From: Oikopleura dioica
Taxonomy: Eukaryota > Chordata > Appendicularia > Copelata > Oikopleuridae
Direction: 5' to 3'
DNA length: 64,000 nt
Assembly (NCBI GenBank): GCA_907165135.1
Contig: OU015570.1
Coordinates: 558,001 to 622,000 of the forward strand
Positions 31,828 through 42,445 of the stretch are shown here, piece after piece; position 1 is the stretch's first letter, and every line of letters begins with the position of its first letter. A program made the translations under genes and the position numbers. Under the pieces are notes generated by a model. It was not told the DNA's origin, searched no databases, and was given only the letters and a program-made list of their open reading frames with translations.

Positions 31828-32857
31828 ATGCGCGTTACATCTGTTTGTCGTAATCTACTGAACATAACTCGCACTGGAAACACAAAAATAATCGAGCTAG
31901 CGGACCTAAAAGGCCGAAATGCCCTTGGAATTGATATGCTCAGGAAAGGATTATAATCGCAAAATAGAATGAGCATTCAGCTCTATAAACAAGCCAAATC
32001 CTTATAGAGAGCTCAACGAAGCGTTAAGGTATTTTTGTCTAAATATTATTGACTGTTATGTCAATACTTTTTAGTGACGATTTTAGCGATTACCGATCGA
32101 TTGTGATAAGATCAGCTCATCCTAAAATTTTCTCGCCGGGACATAATGTAGCGGAACTAAAGAATTTCGAACTTCATCAGCAGTTTTTCGGAACATGTAA
32201 AGAAGTTATGAAGAAGATAAGGGAAGTGGATGTGCCTGTGATTGCTCAAGTTACAGGGCTTGCTGTTGCTGCTGGAGCTCAACTTGCAATCGCAGCAGGT
32301 GGTAGACACTCATGTCTTCGACTTTTAATGATTCTTAAGATATTACGATTGCATCTGAAAACGCCAAGTTCAGCGTCCCCGGCGCAAAAACCATCGGGTT
32401 ATACTGCCACTCACCCGCGGTTGAACTTGCCCGCGCGGTACCTCGCAAGATTGCGATGGATTTACTTGTTACTGGAGATTTTCTGGAGGCAAGCGATGCG
32501 TATCGAGCTGGAATGATTTCCCGATTAGTCGGCGATTATGATGCGTGTGTTGCTGCTGTGGAAGGTTCGTTTTATTGTCGTGTATCGAGCTTATCTGGAA
32601 CATAACTACTATAATAAAATACATGACGCTTTTCAGATGTGATCAACAAAATTGAAAACACCTCTCGAAGCGTCCAAGCACTTGGAAAACAAAAGTTCTA
32701 TGACCAAGTTGATCTACCGATTCAAGACGCCGCAAATTTGATGGAAAACGCAATGTACGAGAATCTTCAACTAGCGGACACACAAATAGGAATCAACTCT
32801 TTCATGGAGAAGAAAAAGCCGCAGTGGACCCATTCTAATGCAAAACAAGACCCCTAA
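31828..32857 (+). CDS. ECHDC3: Enoyl-CoA hydratase domain-containing protein 3
   Basis: Five exons: 31828-31949, 31981-32028, 32075-32301, 32340-32564, 32637-32857. Introns are 31, 46, 38 and 72 nt; the last three are GT-AG, while the first is AT-AG or another non-canonical choice in the only frame that stays open. The product follows the crotonase fold: ADLKGRNAL, FSPGHNVAELKNFE (oxyanion region), VIAQVTGLAVAAGAQLAIAAG, LARAVPRKIAMDLLVTGDF and a C-terminal helix ending KKPQW. A basic Arg-containing N-terminus fits mitochondrial import. ECHDC3 orthologues have this order and length. No break is seen. Confidence 0.85.
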
Positions 32858-33012
32858 GTTAGGGGCCCTAACTTTTTCCACTGTTCAGATTTTCTTTGAT
32901 TTGGAGACATACAAGAGTGCGATAACTTTCATAATCGAGCTCTGAATTGATCAGAAATCGACGATTTCTTCATTTTTCAAAATGCAATGTGTGACTTTGG
33001 CTGTCTGTTAGA

Positions 33013-33385
33013 ATGCTAAGGGCGGGTCGGGCATTATCTCGTCGTCTGACGTCGAATCTTCAAGGATTCCATGTCGTGAACCAATTCGAAGTAGACGATT
33101 TGAAATTGAAAGTTACCGAGCGAGTGCACCAAGAAAGCGAAGCCAAATGGACGCACATTGATAAACAGGGCGAGACGGAAAAAGTCTTTAACATTTGCTT
33201 CCGCACCGTTCCTTTTACCGACAACGGTGTCGCTCACATTCTAGGTAATTTTGAACAATTAGAGCATGTTATGATTAATTCACTTAGAGCACCTTGTTCT
33301 GTGTGGATCAAAGAACTTTCCCGTCCGGGATCCATTTTTCAAAATGATCAACCGCTCGCTTAATTCTTTCATGAATGCAATGACT
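33013..33385 (+). pseudogene. PITRM1: Presequence protease (PITRM1) 5' fragment
   Basis: Exon 1 (33013-33244) encodes an Arg-rich mitochondrial presequence and the M16C N-terminal domain (NICFRTVPFTDNGVAHIL). A 43-nt GT-AG intron follows, and exon 2 (from 33288) begins [20 protein letters not shown]. The splice completes the zinc-binding HILEH (HxxEH) motif. PITRM1 degrades cleaved targeting peptides in the mitochondrial matrix. The family protein is about 1000 residues; here it stops after NSFMNAMT at 33385, where gypsy RNase H/integrase sequence begins on the other strand. An AG directly before the start ATG (CTGTTAG/AATG) would suit spliced-leader trans-splicing. Confidence 0.8.
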
Positions 33386-35366
33386 GGAGCATCTGCATGA
33401 GCTGTTGACTCCCAGCATGAGCCGTGATCGTATGCAGATATTGAATAAATTCATCAGCAAGAGAACTTGGCAGAACGAGCCGATCATTTGAGTAGAGCAC
33501 ATTGTCTTTGAGCTTGAATTGTTTCAAAGAATTGTTGATTTCGAACTTGACAATGAGATTTTTCGTCTTTGAGCAGGATCGTTGAGCGAGAGCCATTTCT
33601 TTTGAAGTGAACGAACGATTTTCAAAAGAAAATAGTACATCATCTTGAGCGAGAGAGTGGACTGCAAATATCGTCTCAGCGATATCAAAGAAATCTTTTG
33701 CTTCATCCTCCAAGTCGGAGCTTTTTGATCTTGGAAGGCGTGAGAAGTAGTCAGCTGAAGCCATTTCCGGACTAGTTTCACTTTTATGAATGATGTTGAA
33801 GTTGAACCCGAGGAGATAATTGTAAACATTGCTTAATTTTATGTCGAGCTTTGACTGTCGAGCTTCTCGGAACAAGTAGAGCAGTGATTTATGATCGACG
33901 TACGCATCAAATTCGGTGTTGAGCAAATAATATTCGAAGAACTGAATACCCCAACAGAGCGCAAATAATTCTTTGATACGCATCGGCCGTTTCAGATCGG
34001 GCCCTTGAAGTTGTTTACTGAAGTACCCAAGTGCAGCGAGCGAGCCATTTTGAATTTGATAAAGGGTTCCACCGACCGCGAATCCTGAGGAATCTGTCAC
34101 AAGGACGAGCTTTGATCCAAGTTTGAAGTGAGCTAGGGTCGGTTCCTTCAGAAGTTTGTGTTTGATCGTTTCGAATGCCTTTTGATGCGTCTCAGTCCAT
34201 TGGTAATCTACCTAAGCGGAGGTGAGTCTGTAGAGCGGAGCAAGGATCTCACTTTCTTTTTCAATATATTTTATATTGAAGTTGATCATTCCAAGGTATC
34301 TCTTGAGTTCGGCTTTTGTCTCAGGTGGATTCATCTTCTCGATCGCTTCGATATGTTTCTTGAGTGGCTTAATTCCAGAGGCAGTCACACGATGTCCAAG
34401 AAAGTCGATCTCATTACTTGCGAGCTGGCACTTTTTCGCACTAATTATGAGCCCATAATCCAAACACGTTTTGAAGACAAACTCGAGCGACTTGAGATGT
34501 TCTTCCCAGCTGGAGTCAATGATGACGAGATCATCAATGTAGAGCGTGATTGATGGGTGGTTCATAAGCGTCATCATGATGCGACTAAATGCAGCAGGTG
34601 CATTGCAAGAGCCATAGAGCATTCTGTTTGCTTGGAAGTGTTCGTTGTTGTATGAGAAGGCCATTTTGTGAGCATCACTTTCATTGATCAGGACTTGCCA
34701 ATAGCCTCGGAAAAAGTCTACTGAGCTGATGAAGCATTCTTTTCCTTCACTTAGGCGTTTGCCGATCCTTGTGAAGACTGTTTGCATGTGCGGAAGTGGG
34801 AAGCGATCTTTGATGAGAAGTGAATTGATTCCTCGAGCGTCGAGACTGATTCGAATTGTTTGATCAGGTTTTCGAAGGAGGATCAAAGGAATGTTGTGAG
34901 CGGATTGGGTTTTCTGAATAACTTTGAGCTGTTTCCATTTCGTCATCGCTTCATCGACTTGATCTTGAGAGTGAATTGGTATTGGTCTTGGAGGCTGGTG
35001 GGAAGTTTTGGATTCATCGTAGAGCGGAAGAGTGTAACGAAATCCAAACAGTCGTCCAAGATCGTCCGAGTCCATTGAGAAGCTAAGCCGATATTTGTAA
35101 ACAAGTTCATCCAATTGAGCCTTTTGAACATTGTTTGCTGACCCGTATGATCCGTTGCTGACCCGTTTGAAATTGATCCTTTCGGCGGCTTGTGAACGTC
35201 TATGGAGGAACTGATCGTATTCCTCCTTTTGAGAGCCAGATTTTCTATCCACCTCTATAATTCCTGTGAGAAGCAGATCTGAGGAATTTGGATTGATAGT
35301 GGGGATAAATTTTCCTAGGAGAGTTATCGAGCTTTCTCCAATCGTTACTTGCTTGAGCGTATCCAT
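33386..35366 (-). pseudogene. RT, RNase H and integrase start of G2
   Basis: RT fingers and palm at 35366-34212: RISLDARGINSLLIKDRFPL, then SITLYIDDLVIID with the catalytic YIDD, and the thumb DFLGHRVTASGIKPL. RNase H at 34100-33600: MTDSSGFAVGGTLYQ, FALCWGIQFFEYYLL, YVDHKSLLYLF, ASADYFSRL. The connector then ends at the integrase N-terminal histidines. The RT and RNase H blocks are each open but in separate frames, broken near 34210. No integrase core. Confidence 0.8.
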
Positions 35367-35665
35367 GCCAAGAATGATCGGGCACGAAAGGTTTTGAACA
35401 ATGAGCGGGTTGAGTTTGATCTTGAGTGGCGATCCATTTCTTATCAGATTTGCTTCGATCGTGGAGCTGAGCGTACTGACTTGAACGATTTCTGAATTCG
35501 CACACTTGAGCCTTATATTCGAGGGTGTTTGTTTGTTGACGTGAGCTGGAAGTAGGTCGATTACATCGGAGCGGAAACATGTTCGACTACATCCGGTGTC
35601 AATAAGAGCGGGAAAGGTTAGTCCGTGGAGCGTGATCTTGACATATTTGAGCGAGGTCGGTGCAA
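35245..35665 (-). CDS. Retropepsin-like protease of G2
   Basis: Continuous with the RT frame upstream of 35366. Signature FPALIDTGCSRTC, and a second conserved LSCPIILGMD typical of the ILG region. The Pol frame is offset +1 relative to the gag stop (GHRNV at 35677), so a frameshift at the gag-pol junction, or a mutation, is implied. Confidence 0.7.
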
Positions 35666-36176
35666 AATGAGCATATTTACACGTTTCGGTGACCTTTGAT
35701 AGTCATTCCTCGTTTTTGATCAATTTTTACGTGAGCGGGAACATCATCGGAGTGGATGTATTTGCACTTTGATCCAAATTTACACGATCCCCTTTTGACA
35801 AAGCTGATGCAGAATCCGTCGATCTTCGAAGTGTCGATTCTGTTTCTCTTCCGCTTTGGCTCTTTTGGCTTTGGCTGATCCTTTTTGACTGCTGAAGACA
35901 CAATTTCTTTCAATTTTGAGCAGAGCATTGAAACTTCTGAGCTTTGTGTCGGTGAGGATTCCTCTGCAGTGAATATATTTTCTTTCTTGAAGAACGATCT
36001 TTCAAGTTCAGTGCTGCGCTGAGCGATGTTTTTGAGAGTCAGCAGCGATTTTTCCCTTCTGAGCAACTCACATAATCGCGGTTCTTGAGCGTTGATGAAC
36101 CTTTCGCAAATTATGCTTTCGTCGGCTGGATCAAGGGTTTCTTTGCCGTATCCTTTCTTGAAGAAGGCGATGAGTA

Positions 36177-37376
36177 GGGTCCGTACACAAAAATTCTAAC
36201 TTTTTTGTTTCAAAAGCAAATCCTTTGAGAGTTTCAGGGGTAATTTATATGCCCTTGAGGATTGTAAAAACATAAATTTCCAAAAAAAAGAAAAAAGGGT
36301 TGATGAGATAATCGCATAAATAGGCTGAAAAAACTATTGCATAAGACTTTCAAAAGAATTAACTACATAAGTACATTTTTAGATAGCTATTTTTATTTTA
36401 ATCTTCAAGAAAAAAGTTTGAACACCGTCTGCAACATGCTCATTTTAAGAGAAGAAGATCAAAATTCTGCCTTCTTGCGCTGCGCTTGGCGCGCGGTGAG
36501 TCACTTTCCATATTTGGAAGTCGTAGGGTGGCCGCAGCGCAACGACACAATCAGAAAAATTTCAATTTTCATAGAAATATAAATTCTAATAAAAATAAAG
36601 TTTTTTTGAGAAATAAGAAACAAAAGATAAATAAAATATTAAGAAAAAAAGATAAAAAAAAAATTTTTCTTTCAAAATTTAAAATTAAAAATAATGGGCC
36701 GTCTCAGCCCCATTCCTTGATTTTTAAATTTAAGGGGCTTGACAAAGGCCTGGAACTCTGAGTTGATCAATCTCAGTTTTGTCCCCAACCCCACCCACAC
36801 CCATTGTTTTTAAAATTCAAATTATCCCTGTTTTTATTTAAATTATGGTTTTTATCATAGATTATGAAAATAGTTTTTTTTTAATTTTCAATTAGTTCAA
36901 TTCCTGGCTCGAAAAAATCTTCCTAGAGCATATCTGACGGTTCTTTCGGTACACTCAGGCTTATTTAAAAAATTTGAAAAAATCTATTCTACCTTTCACC
37001 CTGGGTTTTGCGTGCTCACCCCGTATCATGCGCTCCCCTGCGTGACCGCGCGCCGCGCGCTGCATTCAAAATATCGGCAAAATTTACAGTTTTTTGTAAA
37101 TTTCGGACAGATGCATGCTCTGTTCAAACTTTTTAAAAAGGATTTGAAATGAGCTTGTCCCGCCGGTTATCCCAGTAAGATCAATTTTTCTGAACTCGGA
37201 ATGCAACCTGGTGAACACAAAAATCACCATTTTTAACCCTTTATATTTTCTCATCCCTTTTATTTTAGAGAAAGTCAAAAAAGCAAAAATCCTTATTTGA
37301 GCTATCTCTAAAACACATTTAAAAATAAAAAGGATTGGATAAGTATTTCGGGTACTTAATTTTTGTGTACGGACCC
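36177..37376. mobile_element. 1.2-kb TA-flanked transposon inside G2 gag
   Basis: Ends GGGTCCGTACACAAAAATT and its complement, TA on each side (36175-36176; 37377-37378). Removing it rejoins the gag reading. The interior is AT-rich, contains copy C of the 56-bp-unit family at 36696-36803, and has no transposase I can recognise. Confidence 0.7.
36696..36803 (-). repeat. 56-bp-unit hairpin repeat family, copy C
   Basis: Minus-strand copy with AAGGGGCTTGACAAAGG and the GTCCCCAACCCCACCC flank. Confidence 0.6.
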
Positions 37377-38127
37377 TAGCGATGAGCTTTGTGAGCGCCA
37401 TGAATTGTGATTCACTCCCACGTTGGAAGTTGTTGTACTGAAATTTGTAATGTTCGGCATCCTTTCCAAGGATGAGAGTGAGTTTGTTTTTGAAAAGATC
37501 CCAGCTTTTGAGCTCATCTGCTGAGATCGCTTCGATCAGTGCGCTTCCGGTCTCTTTAGTCAGTCTCTGATATGAGTCATATGATATGACAAGGGATTAA
37601 TTTTTTTTAATCGAGGAAGAGCTTTTTCATCAACAATGACAAAATCGCAGAAGCTTAGAATAATCTTCCTTCAAAATTGACTCCTGAGAATGTCTTCCTC
37701 TTCAGCCAATCAGAGCGCGCTTCCTCAATTTTCATATAATGATAAATAATGGATAATATTCAAATGGACAGCACATAAAAACCTTGAATTTTTTAAGATT
37801 TTTTCTTGCAGATATGTGAATTTTCGGGCTGAATTTATCAAAATTTGGAAAAGAGAAGTTTGTGCAGCCATTATTAGTATAAAAAACCGAGAGAAATCGG
37901 CGATTCCGACACTGAATAAGAATATTGGCACTATCATTTTTTTGCCGTATTCGAGTCCCTTAAATCCCATAAGAATTTTTCTTAATACTTTAAGATTTTC
38001 GCTTTTGAAAAATTAGGTCCTCCGATCATGCCGGACCCTAGGCCAACCTTGCCGGTGGAGAACTGACAACTCTAGAAACCTGTCATGCTCGAGTAGAACG
38101 AAAGAAATTCGCGAAACATAAATCATA

Positions 38128-38331
38128 CCGCGATTGGCATTTCTGACTGACTGATTCTGAAAATAGCTTATCAACCAATCAAAATTTGACTCTGGTCTCC
38201 TTTATATGAAAATCCAGTCAAACCAGTCGACCAATCAGGAGCCATTACAAATCTGCTTTGTTTTAGCATGGAGAATTGTAACGGCTCATACACTGACTGG
38301 AAAATCAGTCAGTCAGATATGCCAACCGCGG
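38128..38331. mobile_element. 204-bp MITE
   Basis: TIRs CCGCGATTGGCATTTCTGAC and TCAGATATGCCAACCGCGG, with TA outside both. It lies in the 3' untranslated part of LTR element 3. Confidence 0.6.
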
Positions 38332-38989
38332 TATATATAAATGTTGCCTCTGTTCACATCTCAATGCGATTCTCTCAGCTGTCTATCTGTTCTTTTCTTT
38401 CTCTTTTACCCCACCCCCGGAAGAGATGGGTATCATTTTCCCTCTATTGCACCTGATAATTATCGATTTCTCCCTATTGCACCCTCTGGGTGACCCTGGG
38501 GCGGAAGAATGTTGGGATCAGTCTATGAGACGGACGCAATGTACTCTCGTCCTGGGCCACCACCCTTGATCTATTTTATGATCTTCTTGATAAGTTGCGC
38601 TACCTCCAACTCTTGACTAAGATTCGGAAATAAATACCAAATTATAATAAACTAGAGAGTTGGTGTGTTGATCCAAAAGGGGTCGTCAAAGACGATCTCA
38701 TCATGTAAGCCCGATCATGGATTCATCTGCTCAATTGATTAACATCAAGTTGTTCAAAGACGGTTCTGCTCGCCGATAGAGCCGTCTGCTCAATTCCGTC
38801 AAAAACGTTAAATTAATTTCATAATAAACGTTTGAGCGGGTTTTTGGTTCGACAGTGATCAACTGTATGTTTCATTTCCTTCAGAACATGAAAAGGAATA
38901 TTCATAAATATTTCGGAAAGGAGTTTTTCAAGTGCACATTTTTGAATAAGCTTTTTCGTTTTCTGAAGGGATTGATTTTTATTAACCCT

Positions 38990-39566
38990 GACTACCGATG
39001 AAAATATGTATGTTAAAACTGCGCTTTCTCAGTTTCGCAAGTTGATTCCAAAGTTTCCGAAGGAATTGCAGCCATAAGTCCGCAAATATTTAACTGAATA
39101 TTTTGAAGCGCTTTATTTGAAGCGTTCGGACTTTTCTGGCTGGAATCTCTTTGGATAATTTTCAACTTACGAGACGACTTTCACAAATAACTGTATTGAA
39201 TCTTACTATAAAACCTTGAAAACCAACTCAGGGTCTGGTAGGAATACAATTCAGCGACTTTGTGTGACGGTAAAGAAAACAAAGGGTCACATTCGACTGG
39301 CAGAAATCAACGGTGAATACAATTCCCGTGATAAAGTCGCTATTGCCAAGCATGTGAATCTCCAAGGTTTTCATTACCAACTCACTCTTCTTGAACCTGA
39401 CTTTGTTAAACTCCATTCTCTTGAGATTGCTCTCAAACTTGGAGATATTATGACTCCATTGACTGCTAAAAACAAAAATACCACTGTACCTTCTCCTCTT
39501 TCGAACTGCCATCCAACTAAAAAATATGAAAATAAAATACAAACAAAAATCGAGTGTCAAATTTGA
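38990..39566 (+). pseudogene. MULE-like transposase C-terminal remnant
   Basis: A coding-like plus-strand stretch with two stops contains TFTNNCIESYYKTLK, resembling the TNN.xE..H motif near the C-terminus of Mutator-like transposases, then a Lys-rich tail. The best open frame is 39216-39566. Nothing upstream matches a catalytic core and no terminal repeats were found, so this is a relic. Confidence 0.4.
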
Positions 39567-39599
39567 GTTCCTTGCATATTTTTACCCTAGGATAGGTTT

Positions 39600-40239
39600 T
39601 ATGATAAAAGAAAACAAAAGTTTATTTTTAGGTCTAGAAAATATTCGCCACTTTTCAATTTCACATGGGGCTACGATGCTTCATTTGCAAGTGTCTTGTC
39701 TCCTTCCGCGTTACTTGCGAGTGCCTCAGCTGATCGACCTTGCGCCTCTCGCGCGCCTGTTTTCGAACTCGCTCTAGGCTTGGCCTGGAAAACGTCTCTT
39801 TATCCCAACTTACTTTCCGCTTTATATAATCAATTTCTGATCTCAAAAAAATTTTTATGCGAATTAAGTGATGTTTAACTAATGATGACCTTCAAAAACG
39901 GACTGCTCCTTTGTAAGATATTCAACTCTTTATCTTTCTTTTTATTCTAAAATAAAAATCTTTACACTTCCGGGAAGATGTTTGTGCAAATCACCAGGTT
40001 TTATTTGCATGGAATCTCGGACAGTAGGTCAGAGATTTACCCGCCGAGAAATTGGTACGCGCTAATGCTTTTGGGCTTCCCGCCCAGCCAGTGGGCCCAA
40101 GCGCGCAAAGCATAAGCCCCTCACTTTCTTGTCCGTCACTTTTGCTGCTCCACCGCAGTGGGTTTCTAATAGGAAAGAGCCTTCTGAGTGAGACGGTTCA
40201 AATCACCATGCAGCTTCCTTTTTATTATGTACGTGTTTC
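39600..40239. other. No recognisable gene
   Basis: About 640 bp of mixed sequence with short ORFs in both directions; none shows coding character. An imperfect inverted repeat around GGGCTTCCC/GGGCCCAAGC lies near 40070-40110. Confidence 0.35.
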
Positions 40240-40980
40240 TCAATGTACATAAGTTGGGTTTGAAAATGAAGTTTATTGTTATCGCGGGCAGGATAAAAAT
40301 AGTGAACGTTGTTTTGTAAAAGGAGCAATTTTACATTGTGAGCAGATTTTCAAGTGAGTATCGAGCTGTGAAGCAGAGCGACTTATATACGATTTCTGTG
40401 CGTACGGACAGAGCTTTGTCCGTACGGAAGTTTGACAGTTGCGTGAGGATAAAGAGAGTTTTGTAGGAAGAATGCATATTTACGTGCGTAAAGAAGTATG
40501 TGCACAGGGAGAAAGGGCTTAACGTAGGGAGCAAGCGTTGTTTGTTACGGGCGTAGATAGTGACGTCCGCGCGCAGAGAAGTCTGTCCGTGCGCAGGGAA
40601 GTCTGTCCGGGCGGAGGAGTTTGTTTGCGCAGGAGTTACTATGAACTCCATGCGCAGCGCGTATTGCACATTGAGATCCACTATATATTCTTCCCCCTTT
40701 TAAAAAGAGCCTTGTTTATCCAAGTTTCTTCCAAAGTTAAACGATTTCTCATTTGTCTGATCGTTGCTGCTTGTCATCTTCTTACTTTTAGTATTTGGTT
40801 CCTGTATCTGTTGCACTTTTGCTTCTTGTCAATCATCTCGTGAGCAGTGCCACAAACAACTTCCAAGTGAGCGAGCAGTTATCACTTCTATTTTCATTTT
40901 TCCTGTGTTGAGATACCGTATTCTCTATTGTGAGCGAGCAGTTGTCACGAGGTATCTTCATAATTATTCGATTTCATGAG
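40240..40980 (-). mobile_element. 3' end of another gypsy element (purine tract and LTR)
   Basis: Minus-strand AAAAGGGGGAAGAA then TATATAGTGG at about 40690 matches the tract/LTR start of G1 (27345) in form. The LTR would occupy about 40690-40250 and contains repeated GTCCGTGCGCAGGGAAGTC-like words. No coding region survives. Confidence 0.4.
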
Positions 40981-41136
40981 CATGTAAATCGCAAAAACTA
41001 CGAAACCTAGAAAAATTTGAATTTCATATTCGAGAAGCCTGAATCTTGAAACCTATCTTTTCATTCATAAGTCAGGAAAAAAATTTTTGGGTGACCCGCT
41101 GGTGATTTGCGTTCGATCCCTATCCGGGTCCATTAA

Positions 41137-42441
41137 CCCTATGCGTGACGCGGGTACACTCAGTGCACCCGCTCAAGGTTTTCTGTGCATTTCTCTCTCA
41201 ATTTACGCCCGAAATCGAAAATTTGAAAAGAATAAAAATCTACGTCAGTAAAAACGCCTACTTCGTTACTTTAAGAAAAATATTTTATAGTAAGCTTGAA
41301 ACGTTAAAAATGTCGATATTTTGCTATTTTTCGTCTCGAGAACAGCTATTACGATGCAAGTTACGTAAATTCCAGCCCCTTTTACTGCCGTAGAAGGGGG
41401 TATTCGGATGTCGGGCGCGTAGGGTCTGCCAGACCCGGGGTCTGCATTGACGATCAAAATTTTGGCTCCTTTGGCCCGTTTTGATTTAGAATTGTTAAAA
41501 GATGAAGTTTTCTCATAGATCAGGCGCGGAGCGCACCAAAGCGCCTGTTTAATGTAAAATTCTGATACATTTTTTCATGTGCAGACCAGCGGTCTGCATT
41601 TTGCAGACCCGGGGTCTGCATGAAGACCCTACTCGGAGAGAGGCGATTTTCTGGAAGTTAGATTTTCTGGAAATTAGATTTTCTGGAAAAGGCGATTTTC
41701 TGCAATTCCAGAAAATCTAATATTCCAGAAAGTCTTACTTCCAGAAAGTCGCCCCTTTCTAATTGAAATGTAAATTGAAAATCGAGAAGCAAAAATGTCA
41801 ATTTATAGCTTTAAAAGTCTTTCATTATCAGTGATAATTTATCACTTTAAAATGAACGTCGAAACATTATCTGCGGAAGTATACTATTGCCAATAGTCTA
41901 TTGGCCCGGGTCTCATACCCGGGATACCTCCTCAGAAGTGACGCCCGGGTGCAAAATCCAGGATTCCTCTAACCTTAAGGTAACCTAAAGCCGGCCAGGG
42001 TGCACCATCTATGGAACAGGGGTCAAAGAACTAGGTCTCTTACCGAAGTGATTTTGAGTTTCGAAAAACGGAAGAAACTGTAGGGCTAATTATCGATTAG
42101 CTACCCTTAGGTTACCTTTCGACTACCCTTGGTTAGGGTAAGGGTTCGGAAATATGCTTATTTTGAGAATTGCTGCATGCACCATGTATGTTGCATTGCT
42201 ACGATTACGCCGACACCACTGATGGCGCTTTTGGACGGTGAGCAGTATTTTTCCGAAAAATTGGTCGAATAGTCTCCCTCTTCGAATTGGAGGACTACAT
42301 CCACCTACATCCGGGTATTCCGGTCTCTGAGACAATGACAACAGCGAATTTAGGCTATTTTTCATCGAAAACTGGCAAAAAGAGAAGAAAATTGTTCTTG
42401 ATGGGCCGGGTGCACTGCATGCACCCGCGTCACGCATAGGG
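41137..42441. mobile_element. TTAA-flanked piggyBac-like element, 1305 bp
   Basis: Ends CCCTATGCGTGACGCGGGT and its complement, with TTAA outside both (41133-41136; 42442-42445). TTAA targets and CCC ends are hallmarks of the piggyBac superfamily. No transposase. Inside are GCAGACCCGGGGTCTGC palindromes (near 41430-41615) and a hairpin of repeated ATTTTCTGGAA words (41640-41750). Confidence 0.65.
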
Positions 42442-42445
42442 TTAA

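Larger units (their letters stand above)
33386..37575 (-). mobile_element. Gypsy element G2 (5' part of G1/G2)
   Basis: Minus-strand gag, protease, RT, RNase H and the start of integrase, without LTRs. It ends at 33386 inside the integrase zinc region ([10 protein letters not shown]), while the matching integrase C-terminus lies at 29193 on the same strand. The two pieces share an unusually high density of GAGC on the plus strand, which G3 lacks, supporting one original element split by host DNA. Confidence 0.7.
35677..37575 (-). pseudogene. Gag of G2 with CCCH zinc finger, split by a transposon
   Basis: The N-terminal part at 37575-37379 is capsid-like (SWDLFKNKLTLILGKDAEHY, FQYNNFQRGSESQFMALTKL). 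The reading resumes at 36174 after a 1200-bp insertion and runs to the stop at 35677. The C-terminal half is basic (KPKEPKRKRNR) and ends with CISFVKRGSCKFGSKCKYIH, which is C-x8-C-x5-C-x3-H, the CCCH class of RNA-binding fingers rather than the usual CCHC knuckle. The extreme N-terminus is lost at 37575. Confidence 0.7.
25774..38042. mobile_element. 12.3-kb inverted-repeat segment with CCAA duplication
   Basis: Left end CCTAGGGTCCGGCATGAT at 25774, right end the exact complement finishing at 38042, then a less exact continuation (TAGGACC versus CGGAGGACC). CCAA flanks both (25770-25773; 38043-38046). A second shared subterminal motif (GCGCTCTGATTGG) lies about 180 and 320 bp inside the two ends. 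The segment contains a split gypsy element and intron-bearing host genes. It is either a large non-autonomous DNA transposon or the product of insertions into a smaller one. No transposase was recognised. Confidence 0.55.
24303..38703 (+). mobile_element. LTR element 3, split by a 12.3-kb insertion
   Basis: 5' LTR 24303-24475 (173 bp) and 3' LTR 38510-38703 (194 bp) are near-identical apart from a 21-bp indel; both start TGTTGGGATCAG and end CATCA. TGTA lies immediately outside each (24299-24302; 38704-38707), a matching target duplication. A primer site TGGTGACTGAACCC begins at 24478 and a purine tract GGGGCGGAAGAA precedes the 3' LTR. Removing 25774-38046 leaves an element of about 2.1 kb, with one Gag-like ORF and no pol. 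Confidence 0.7.

Noticed and set aside
36337-36761. Short plus-strand ORFs in the 1.2-kb insertion, considered as transposase
   Set aside because: Lys/Phe/Ile-rich AT-driven frames without catalytic motifs.
41095-41132. Possible tRNA T-arm (GTTCGATCC) next to the TTAA element
   Set aside because: The flanking bases do not pair as a T-stem and there is no anticodon arm upstream.
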